Of a stretch of 46,331 nt of DNA, positions 23,785-31,080 are shown one piece after another (within the stretch, counting starts at the first letter, position 1; the number at the start of each line of letters is the position of its first letter). The position numbers and the translations under genes are program-made. Under the pieces are notes generated by a model, which worked only from the letters and a program-made list of their open reading frames with translations, was not told where the DNA came from and did no database searches. Source of the DNA: Nocardiopsis flavescens (GTDB lineage: Bacteria; Actinomycetota; Actinomycetes; Streptosporangiales; Streptosporangiaceae); NCBI RefSeq assembly GCF_900141985.1, contig NZ_FQZK01000034.1, positions 1 to 46,331 of the forward strand, given 5' to 3'.

Positions 23785-24813
23785 ATGGGTCACAACGCGG
23801 CGGTCGCCGGAGCCAGTGGATACGCCGGAGGCGAGGTGCTCCGCCTGCTGCTCGACCACCCCGAGATCGAGATCGGCGCCGTCACCGCGGCCCGGAACGC
23901 CGGGACCCCCCTCATCCGCCACCAGCCGCACCTGCTCCCGCTCGCCGACCGGATCCTCGCCCCCACCGACGTCGCGTCCCTGCGCGGCCACGACCTCGTG
24001 TTCCTGGCCCTGCCGCACGGCCAGTCCGCCGCCATCGCCGAGCAGCTCGGCGACGACGTCCTCGTCGTCGACTGCGGTGCCGACTTCCGCCTCGAAGACG
24101 CCGCCGCCTGGGAACGCTTCTACGACACCCCCCACGCCGGGACCTGGCCCTACGGCCTGCCCGAGCTGCCCGGCCGGCGCGAACGCCTCGCCGGCGCCAG
24201 GCGCGTGGCCGTCCCCGGCTGCCACGTCACCGCCGCCACCCTCGCGCTCTTCCCCGGCCTGGCCGGGCGACTCGTCGAACCCGACCTCACCGTCGTCGCC
24301 GTGACCGGCACCTCCGGCGCGGGCAAGGCCGCCAAGCCCAACCTCATCGGCAGCGAGGTCATGGGCGCCCTCACCCCCTACGGCGTCGGCGGCGCCCACC
24401 GCCACAACCCCGAGATCGTCCAGAACCTCACCGCCGTCGCCGACGGGCCCGTCAAGCTGTCCTTCACCCCCGTCCTGGCCCCCCTGCCCCGCGGCATCCT
24501 CGCCACCTGCACCGCCCCCCTGCGGCCCGGCACCACCGCCGAGCAGGTGCGCGCCGCCTACGAGGCCGCCTACGCAGACGAGCCCTTCGTCCACCTCCTG
24601 CCCGAGGGGACCTGGCCCAGCACCGCGATGACGCTCGCCGCCAACACCACCCTGGTGCAGGTCACCGTGGACCCCGACGCCGGGCGCATGGTCGCCGTCG
24701 CCGCACTGGACAACCTCACCAAGGGCACCGCGGGCGGCGCCGTCCAGAGCGCCAACATCGCCCTCGGCCTGCCCGAGACCACCGGCCTCCCGCTCGCCGC
24801 CGTGGCCCCCTGA
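23785..24813 (+). CDS. argC: N-acetyl-gamma-glutamyl-phosphate reductase
   Basis: 342 residues; third step of arginine synthesis, reducing N-acetylglutamyl phosphate to the semialdehyde with NADPH. The Rossmann motif is VAGASGYAGGEVLRLL. The catalytic Cys is in VPGCHVTAATLAL, where most homologues read GCYPT, so the residues after the Cys are unusual. The catalytic His is in GAHRHNPEI. Start: ATG at 23785 is chosen over GTG 23746 and ATG 23764 because GAGGGGAG sits at 23772-23779 and the upstream starts overlap the operator. First gene of the arg operon. Confidence 0.95.
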   Translation: MGHNAAVAGASGYAGGEVLRLLLDHPEIEIGAVTAARNAGTPLIRHQPHLLPLADRILAPTDVASLRGHDLVFLALPHGQSAAIAEQLGDDVLVVDCGADFRLEDAAAWERFYDTPHAGTWPYGLPELPGRRERLAGARRVAVPGCHVTAATLALFPGLAGRLVEPDLTVVAVTGTSGAGKAAKPNLIGSEVMGALTPYGVGGAHRHNPEIVQNLTAVADGPVKLSFTPVLAPLPRGILATCTAPLRPGTTAEQVRAAYEAAYADEPFVHLLPEGTWPSTAMTLAANTTLVQVTVDPDAGRMVAVAALDNLTKGTAGGAVQSANIALGLPETTGLPLAAVAP

Positions 24814-24839
24814 GCGCCGGACCGCTGGAAAGGCACAAC

Positions 24840-25619
24840 GTGAGCGTCACCGCACCCCTGGGCTTTCGAGCCGCGGGCGTCAGCGCGGGCATCGCCGGCA
24901 CCGGCGTGCGCGACGTCGCCGTCCTCGTCAACGACGGGCCCTCCCGCGCCGCCGGCGCCGTCTTCGGCGCCGACGCGGACCGCTCCGCGCCCGCGCTCTG
25001 GTCGCGGCAGGTCCTGGCCGGGGGCCGGGTCCGCGCCGCCGTCCTCAACTCCGGCTGCGCCAACGTCGACACCGTCCCCCTCGGCTTCCAGGACGCCCAC
25101 GCCCTGGCCGAGCACGCCGCGGCGGCCTTCGACGACTCCGCCGCGGAGATCGCCCTGTGCGCCGCCGGGCCGGTCGGCGACCGCCCGCCCCTGGGCCGGC
25201 TCACCGAGGGCGTCACCGCCGCCGTCGCCGAACTCTCCCGCTCCGGCGGACTCGCCGCCGCCGACGCCGTCCGCACCACCGACACCGTCGTCAAGATCGC
25301 CTTCCGGCGCGGGGACGGCTACACCGTCGGGGCCATGGCCAAGGGCCCGGACCCGTCCCTGTCCGGCGGCCTGTACATCATCACCACCGACGCCGACCTG
25401 GACGCCGGCCGGTGCCGCGACCTCATCGCCGACGCCGCCGCCAAGACCCTTCCACCGCTCACCGGGCCGGCCGACACGGCGCTGCTGATGGCCAGCGGCG
25501 CCGCTGGCGCCGCCCCCGACCGGCAGGCCTTCGCGGCCCTGCTCACCGACGTGTGCGCCGACCTCGCAGCCCAGATCGACGCCGACCCCGCCACCACGGA
25601 GTACGAGAACCGGACATGA
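24840..25619 (+). CDS. Degenerate, shortened ArgJ-like protein
   Basis: 259 residues instead of about 390. The N-terminal two thirds clearly match ornithine acetyltransferase: APLGFRAAGVSAG, VNDGPSRAAGAVF, LWSRQVLAGGRVRAAVLNSG, AVRTTDTVVK, VGAMAKG. The key sites are lost: the oxyanion S/T-T-G is A108-A109-G110; the self-cleavage A-T-M-L with the nucleophilic Thr is G176-G177-L178-Y179; the DSDGCMSTND stretch is replaced by a shorter LPPLTGPAD-type segment; and the beta-chain domain is missing. The frame is intact and runs into argB with an ATGA overlap, so this is not a frameshift artefact. It cannot self-process like ArgJ; it may be a regulatory or repurposed protein. GTG start at 24840 follows GGAAAGG. 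Confidence 0.85.
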   Translation: MSVTAPLGFRAAGVSAGIAGTGVRDVAVLVNDGPSRAAGAVFGADADRSAPALWSRQVLAGGRVRAAVLNSGCANVDTVPLGFQDAHALAEHAAAAFDDSAAEIALCAAGPVGDRPPLGRLTEGVTAAVAELSRSGGLAAADAVRTTDTVVKIAFRRGDGYTVGAMAKGPDPSLSGGLYIITTDADLDAGRCRDLIADAAAKTLPPLTGPADTALLMASGAAGAAPDRQAFAALLTDVCADLAAQIDADPATTEYENRT

Positions 25620-26617
25620 TCTCCCGACCCACCGACAGCACCGCCACGGGCGACGACCGGGCCGAGGCCATCGACAAGGCCGCCAACCTCATCGAGGCGC
25701 TGCCCTGGCTGTCCCGCTTCCACGGCCGCACCGTCGTGGTCAAGTACGGCGGCAACGCCATGGTCAGCGAGGAGCTGCGCGTCCGCTTCGCCGAGTCCAT
25801 CGTCTTCCTCTACTACGCCGGGCTGCGCCCCGTCGTCGTCCACGGCGGCGGCCCCCAGATCAGCGCCATGCTCGACCGCTCCGGCGTGGAGTCCACCTTC
25901 ACCGCCGGACTGCGCGTCACCACCGACGAGGCCATGGACATCGTCCGCATGGTCCTCACCGGCCAGGTCAACCGCGAGATCGTGGGCCTGGTCAACCGGC
26001 ACGGGCCCTTCGCCGTCGGCATGTCCGGCGAGGACGCCAACCTGCTCACGGCCGAACGCAAGAGCGTCCTGGTGGACGGCGAGCCCGTCGACCTCGGCCG
26101 CGTGGGCGAGATCACCGGGGTCGACCCCGGAGCCGTCGCCGCCCTGCTGGCCGACGGCCGCATCCCCGTCGTCTCCAGCGTCGCCCGCGCCGACGACGGC
26201 GGCGTCTACAACGTCAACGCCGACACCGCGGCCTCCGCGCTCGCCGTGGCCCTGGGCGCGAGCAAGCTCATCATGCTCACCGACGTCGAAGGCCTCTACG
26301 CCGACTACCCGGCCAACACCGAGCTGGTCAGCCGCCTGGGCGTCGACGAGCTCAAGGCCCTGCTGCCCACCCTGTCCGCCGGCATGCTCCCCAAGATGGA
26401 GGCCTGCCTCACCGCGGTCCAGGGCGGGGTGCCCCAGGCCCACATCATCGACGGGCGCGTGCCGCACTCCCTCCTGCTGGAGGTCTTCACCGACCAGGGC
26501 GTCGGCACCATGGTCGCCGACGAGGAGCTGGAGGCCGCCCTGCTCGCCGGAGACCGACCGCGCTCCTGGCGCCCCCACGACAACCGCACCGACCACACCG
26601 ACGGAGGCAGGCCATGA
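25616..26617 (+). CDS. argB: Acetylglutamate kinase
   Basis: 333 residues; phosphorylates N-acetylglutamate, the usual arginine-feedback step. The amino-acid kinase fold shows VVVKYGGNAM (phosphate loop), VVVHGGGPQIS (substrate loop), NADTAASALAVALGASKLIM and LTDVEGLYADYP. An N-terminal helix (KAANLIEALPWLSRF) is the type linked to arginine-sensitive hexamers. The last 20 residues (RPRSWRPHDNRTDHTDGG) are an extra polar tail. The ATG overlaps the preceding stop (ATGA), and its own stop overlaps argD. Confidence 0.96.
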   Translation: MISRPTDSTATGDDRAEAIDKAANLIEALPWLSRFHGRTVVVKYGGNAMVSEELRVRFAESIVFLYYAGLRPVVVHGGGPQISAMLDRSGVESTFTAGLRVTTDEAMDIVRMVLTGQVNREIVGLVNRHGPFAVGMSGEDANLLTAERKSVLVDGEPVDLGRVGEITGVDPGAVAALLADGRIPVVSSVARADDGGVYNVNADTAASALAVALGASKLIMLTDVEGLYADYPANTELVSRLGVDELKALLPTLSAGMLPKMEACLTAVQGGVPQAHIIDGRVPHSLLLEVFTDQGVGTMVADEELEAALLAGDRPRSWRPHDNRTDHTDGGRP

Positions 26618-27822
26618 CCGGCTCTGAACTGCGTGAACGCTTCGCCGCCTCGATCATGCCCAACTACGGGGTCCCGCAGATCGCCCTCACCCTGGGGCGC
26701 GGCTGCGAGGTCTATGACGCCGACGGGCGGCAGTACCTCGACCTCATCGCGGGCATCGCCGTCTCCTCCCTCGGACACGGACACCCCGCCCTGGTCAAGG
26801 CCGTCGCCCACCAGGCGGCCACCCTCGCCCACACCAGCAACCTCTTCGTCAACGAACGCGCGGTCGAGCTGGCCGAGCGGCTCGTCTCCCTGCTCGGCGG
26901 CGACGCCAAGGTGTTCTTCTCCAACTCCGGCACCGAGGCCAACGAGGCCGCCCTCAAACTGGTCAAGCGCGCCGCCGGACCCGGCCGCCACTACTTCGTG
27001 GCCGCGGGGCACGGCTTCCACGGCCGCACCTCCGGCTCCCTGGCCCTGACGGGCAAGGACGCCATCCGCGAGCCCTTCGGCCCCTTCGGCATGGACGTGC
27101 GCTTCGTTCCCCACGGCGACCTCGACGCCCTGCGCGACGCCGTCGACACCGGGTGCACCGCCGTGTTCGTCGAGCCCACCCAGGGCGAGGCCGGGGTCGT
27201 CCCCGCCCCCGAGGGCTACCTCGCCGGGGTCCGCGAGATCTGCGACGCCGCCGGCGCCGCCTTCGTCCTGGACGAGATCCAGAGCGGCATCGGCCGCACC
27301 GGTTCCTGGTTCGCCCACCAGGAGGCGGGGGTGCGCCCCGACGTCCTCACCCTCGCCAAGGGGCTGGGCGGCGGCCTGCCCATCGGCGCCTGCGTCGGCT
27401 TCGGCCGCTACGCCGACGCCTTCCACAAGGGCGACCACGGCTCCACCTTCGGCGGGAACCCCGTCGCCTGCGCCGCCGCCCTGGCCGTGCTGGACACCAT
27501 CGAGGAGGAGGGTCTGCTCGCCCACACCGCCGTGATGGGGGACCTCCTCGCCGAACAGCTGGAGGCGATCGACCACCCCCTCCTGGCCGGGCAGCGCGGC
27601 TCGGGCCTGTGGCGCGCCCTGACCCTGTCCGGGCCGCACGCCGCCCACGTCCAGGAGCAGGCCGCCGTCCGCGGGTTCCTGGTCAACGCCGTCGCCCCCG
27701 ACGTCATCCGGATAGCCCCGCCCCTGGTCATCACCCCCGAGCAGATCGGGGTGTTCATCGAGGCACTGCCCACGGTCCTCGACGCCGCCGAGGCCGCCGC
27801 CACCAAGGAGAACCAGTCATGA
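26614..27822 (+). CDS. argD: Acetylornithine aminotransferase
   Basis: 402 residues; PLP-dependent conversion of N-acetylglutamate semialdehyde to N-acetylornithine. Motifs: IAVSSLGHGHPALVKAV, FFSNSGTEANEAALKL, AGHGFHGRTSGSLALTG, FVEPTQGEAGV, LDEIQSGIGRTG and the PLP lysine in LTLAKGLGGGLPIGA, with GDHGSTFGGNPVACAAA. Complete and of normal length. Coupled by ATGA overlaps to argB and argF. Confidence 0.96.
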   Translation: MTGSELRERFAASIMPNYGVPQIALTLGRGCEVYDADGRQYLDLIAGIAVSSLGHGHPALVKAVAHQAATLAHTSNLFVNERAVELAERLVSLLGGDAKVFFSNSGTEANEAALKLVKRAAGPGRHYFVAAGHGFHGRTSGSLALTGKDAIREPFGPFGMDVRFVPHGDLDALRDAVDTGCTAVFVEPTQGEAGVVPAPEGYLAGVREICDAAGAAFVLDEIQSGIGRTGSWFAHQEAGVRPDVLTLAKGLGGGLPIGACVGFGRYADAFHKGDHGSTFGGNPVACAAALAVLDTIEEEGLLAHTAVMGDLLAEQLEAIDHPLLAGQRGSGLWRALTLSGPHAAHVQEQAAVRGFLVNAVAPDVIRIAPPLVITPEQIGVFIEALPTVLDAAEAAATKENQS

Positions 27823-28766
27823 CCCGGCACTTCCTGCGCGACGACGACCTCACCCCGGCCGAACAGGCCCGCGTCCTCGACCTCGCCGACGCCATGAAGA
27901 AGGACCGCTTCGCGCAGCGGCCCCTGGCCGGGCCGCGCACCGTCGCCCTCCTCTTCGACAAGCCCTCCACCCGCACCCGCCTGTCGTTCGGCGTCGGCGT
28001 CGCCGACCTCGGCGGCACCCCGATGGTCCTGGAGTCGGGCACCACCCAGATGGGCCGCGGCGAACCCCTCGCCGACACCGCCCGCATCCTGGAGCGCCAG
28101 GTCGCCGCCGTCGTCTGGCGCACCTTCGCCCAGGCCGACCTGGAGGCCCTGGCCGCGGACATCACCGTCCCGGTGGTCAACGCCCTCACCGACGAGTTCC
28201 ACCCCTGCCAGATCCTCGCCGACCTCCAGACGGTCCGCGAGCGCAAGGGGGCGCTGGCCGGCCTCACGCTCGCCTACCTGGGCGACGGCGCCAACAACAT
28301 GGCGCACTCCTACCTCCTGGGCGGCGCCACCGCCGGCCTCCACGTCCGCGTCGGCGCCCCCGCGGGCTACCACCCCGACCCGCGGGTGCTGGAGCGCGCG
28401 GCGGAGATCGCGCGCTCCACCGGCGGGTCGGTGGCCGTCACCACCGACCCGCGCGAGGCCGCCGCCGGCGCCGACGTCGTGGCCACCGACACCTGGGTCT
28501 CCATGGGCCACGAGGCCGAGGCCGCCGACCGGGAGGCGCCTTTCCGCCCCTACATCGTCGACGAGGCGCTCATGGAGGCCGCCGCCCCCGACGCGGTCGT
28601 CCTGCACTGCCTCCCCGCCTACCGCGGCAAGGAGATCTCGGCGGGCGTCCTCGACGGCCCCCGGAGCGCCGTCTGGGACGAGGCCGAGAACCGCCGCCAC
28701 GCCCAGAAGGCACTGCTGGCCTTCCTGCTGGAGCACGCCGACACGGAAGGGGACGCCCGACGATGA
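27819..28766 (+). CDS. argF: Ornithine carbamoyltransferase
   Basis: 315 residues; makes citrulline from ornithine and carbamoyl phosphate. The carbamoyl-phosphate site is FDKPSTRTRLSF, with HPCQ in DEFHPCQILADLQT and the catalytic HCLPAYRGKEI. The WVSMG loop is of the ornithine type, not that of acetylornithine carbamoyltransferases, so the cell needs free ornithine. The ATG overlaps the argD stop and the gene ends in an ATGA overlap with argR. Complete and normal. Confidence 0.96.
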   Translation: MTRHFLRDDDLTPAEQARVLDLADAMKKDRFAQRPLAGPRTVALLFDKPSTRTRLSFGVGVADLGGTPMVLESGTTQMGRGEPLADTARILERQVAAVVWRTFAQADLEALAADITVPVVNALTDEFHPCQILADLQTVRERKGALAGLTLAYLGDGANNMAHSYLLGGATAGLHVRVGAPAGYHPDPRVLERAAEIARSTGGSVAVTTDPREAAAGADVVATDTWVSMGHEAEAADREAPFRPYIVDEALMEAAAPDAVVLHCLPAYRGKEISAGVLDGPRSAVWDEAENRRHAQKALLAFLLEHADTEGDARR

Positions 28767-29296
28767 CCGCCGACGGGGGCGCCACCGCGCCGATGACCAA
28801 GGCGGCGCGGCACGCCCGCATCACCGAGGTCCTCACCCGCGAGGACATCCGCTCCCAGGGGGAGCTGGCCAAGCGCCTGGCCGAGACCGGCGTCCAGGTC
28901 ACCCAGGCCACCCTCTCCCGCGACCTGGACGAACTCGGCGCGGTCAAGCTCCGCACCGCCGCCGGCCACCTGGCCTACGTCCTGCCGGGGGAGGGCGGCG
29001 AGCGCCTCCAGCGCACCCGCCCCGGCACCCTCGACCTGGCCGAGGTCTCCGGCGCCAGGCTCACCCGCCTGGCCGAGGACCTGCTGGTGTCCGCCGAGGC
29101 GTCCGCCAACATGGTCATCGTCCGCACCCCGCCCGGCGCCGCGCAGTACCTGGCCTCGGCCATCGACCACACCGACTTCCACGCCATCCTGGGTACGATC
29201 GCCGGTGACGACACCATCCTCGTCATCTCCCGCGACCCCCAGGGCGGAGAGGAACTGGCCGCCGCCCTGCTGCGGCTGGCCGACCGCCGCCCCTAG
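28763..29296 (+). CDS. argR: Arginine repressor ArgR
   Basis: 177 residues. The N-terminal winged helix-turn-helix contains SQGELAKRLAETG and VTQATLSRDLDELGAVK. The C-terminal hexamerisation/arginine-binding domain has GTIAGDDTILVISRDPQGGEEL with the conserved G-x-x-A-G-D-D-T. With arginine bound it should occupy the two boxes in front of argC, so the operon carries its own repressor. It overlaps argF by ATGA and is followed by argH after 47 bp. Confidence 0.96.
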   Translation: MTADGGATAPMTKAARHARITEVLTREDIRSQGELAKRLAETGVQVTQATLSRDLDELGAVKLRTAAGHLAYVLPGEGGERLQRTRPGTLDLAEVSGARLTRLAEDLLVSAEASANMVIVRTPPGAAQYLASAIDHTDFHAILGTIAGDDTILVISRDPQGGEELAAALLRLADRRP

Positions 29297-29343
29297 CGGC
29301 ACCGCGGCCCGCACCCGAACCCACGTTTGAGGAGAACCACACC

Positions 29344-30759
29344 ATGGCCGACCAGCCCGAGGCGCTGCGCCTGTGGGGAGGCCGCTTCGAGGGCGGACCG
29401 GACCAGGCCCTGGCCCGGCTGTCGCTGAGCACCCACTTCGACTGGCGGCTGGCCCGCCACGACATCGCCGGATCGCGCGCCCACGCCCGGGCGCTGCACC
29501 GCGCCGGGCTGCTCACCCCCGAGGAGCTCGACCGCATGATCGAAGGGCTCGACCTCCTGGAGGCCGACGTCGCCTCGGGCGCCTTCACCCCCGTCCTGGA
29601 GGACGAGGACGTGCACACCGCGCTGGAGCGCGGCTTCATCGAGCGGGTCGGTGCCGAGCTGGGCGGGCGCCTGCGCGCCGGGCGCTCCCGCAACGACCAG
29701 ATCGCCACGCTGGTCCGCATGTACCTGCGCGAGGAGGCGCGGGCCCTGGCCGCCGGGCTGCTCGACCTCGTGGGGGCCCTGGCCGACCAGGCCGCCGCCC
29801 ACCCCGGCGCCGCCATGCCCGGCCGCACCCACCTCCAGCACGCCCAGCCGGTCCTGCTCGCCCACCACCTCATGGCGCACGCCTGGCCGCTGGTCCGCGA
29901 CATCGAGCGCCTGCGCGACTGGGACCGCCGCGCCGCGGTGTCCGCCTACGGCTCCGGCGCGCTGGCCGGGTCCTCCCTCGGCCTGGACCCCGAGGCCGTC
30001 GCCGCGGAGCTGGGCTTCCCCGCCTCGGCGGAGAACTCCATCGACGGCACCGCCTCCCGCGACGTCGTCGCCGAGTTCGCGTTCGTCACCGCCATGGTCG
30101 GCGTGGACCTGTCCCGCCTGTCCGAGGAGGTCATCCTCTGGGCGACCAAGGAGTTCTCCTTCGTCACCCTCGACGACGCCTTCTCCACCGGGTCGTCGAT
30201 CATGCCCCAGAAGAAGAACCCCGACGTGGCCGAGCTGGCCCGCGGGAAGGCGGGCCGCCTGGTCGGCGACCTCGCCGGGCTGCTGACCACGCTCAAGGGC
30301 CTGCCGCTCGCCTACAACCGCGACCTCCAGGAGGACAAGGAACCGGTGTTCGACGCCGTCGACACCCTCCACCTGCTGCTGCCCGCGATGACCGGCATGG
30401 TCGCGACCATGACCTTCCACACCGGCCGCATGGCGGAGCTGGCCCCGCAGGGGTTCTCGCTGGCCACGGACATCGCCGAGTGGCTGGTGCGCGAGCGCGT
30501 CCCCTTCCGCGACGCCCACGAGATCGCCGGGACCTGCGTGCGGGTGTGCGAGGAGCGCGGCATCGACCTGCCCGGCCTGTCCGACGAGGACTTCGCGCGG
30601 ATCTCCCCCCACCTGACCCCCGCGGTCCGCGAGGTGCTGACGGTGGAGGGCTCCCTGGCCTCCCGCGCGGGGCGGGGGGGCACCGCGCCGGTCCGCGTCG
30701 CCGAGCAGCTCGACCGGCTGCGCGCCGCCATCGACGAGAACCGCAAGGCCTTCGCCTAG
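29344..30759 (+). CDS. argH: Argininosuccinate lyase
   Basis: 471 residues; last step of arginine synthesis, splitting argininosuccinate to arginine and fumarate. Superfamily regions: LWGGRFEGGPDQ at the N-terminus, GRTHLQHAQPVLLAHH with the catalytic His, and the signature GSSIMPQKKNPDVAELARGK with the catalytic Ser. Start ATG 29344 is preceded by GAGGAGAACC. argG is not in the cluster and must lie elsewhere. A strong hairpin 28 bp after the stop ends the arg operon. Confidence 0.97.
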   Translation: MADQPEALRLWGGRFEGGPDQALARLSLSTHFDWRLARHDIAGSRAHARALHRAGLLTPEELDRMIEGLDLLEADVASGAFTPVLEDEDVHTALERGFIERVGAELGGRLRAGRSRNDQIATLVRMYLREEARALAAGLLDLVGALADQAAAHPGAAMPGRTHLQHAQPVLLAHHLMAHAWPLVRDIERLRDWDRRAAVSAYGSGALAGSSLGLDPEAVAAELGFPASAENSIDGTASRDVVAEFAFVTAMVGVDLSRLSEEVILWATKEFSFVTLDDAFSTGSSIMPQKKNPDVAELARGKAGRLVGDLAGLLTTLKGLPLAYNRDLQEDKEPVFDAVDTLHLLLPAMTGMVATMTFHTGRMAELAPQGFSLATDIAEWLVRERVPFRDAHEIAGTCVRVCEERGIDLPGLSDEDFARISPHLTPAVREVLTVEGSLASRAGRGGTAPVRVAEQLDRLRAAIDENRKAFA

Positions 30760-30787
30760 CCGTGTCCTGCTGAATCCCCGCCGTACA

Positions 30788-30823
30788 CGCAGGGCGTCCC
30801 CGGGCCACCGGGGGCGCCCTGCG
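30788..30823 (+). terminator. Terminator of the arg operon
   Basis: CGCAGGGCGTCCCCGG (30788-30803) and CCGGGGGCGCCCTGCG (30808-30823) pair over 16 bp with one G-U, around a GCCA loop. Confidence 0.75.
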
Positions 30824-31080
30824 GCGTTCCCGCCCCGTGCCCGGCGGGGCGCGGTCGCGCCCGGCACGGAGCGGACGCCGCGGCCGTCCCCGCGCGCCGA
30901 TCGCTCAGCGTGCGCTCGGCGTCGGCCGTATTTCGCCGTTTGCCCGGCGACCCGCCCCCCGTTGCGGTAGCGTCCAGAAGTCCGCGGGTACCGCTGAGTG
31001 CTCTCCCCTGTGCACACGGTGACGGCCTGCATCGGAGCCGCACCGACCGGTGTCCGCGACCAGTCCGCTGGAGGAGCGCA
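30824..31080 (+). other. Region upstream of the first conservon
   Basis: 257 bp (321 bp from the argH stop) with no gene. TAGCGT (30968-30973) is a possible -10 hexamer without a matching -35. A strong Shine-Dalgarno sequence GGAGGAG precedes the kinase start. Nothing else recognisable was seen. Confidence 0.35.

Noticed and set aside
25560..25700. ArgJ shortening caused by a frameshift or sequencing error
   Set aside because: The expected ArgJ C-terminal sequence is not found in any frame downstream; argB begins immediately with an ATGA overlap, and the motif losses lie inside the intact frame.
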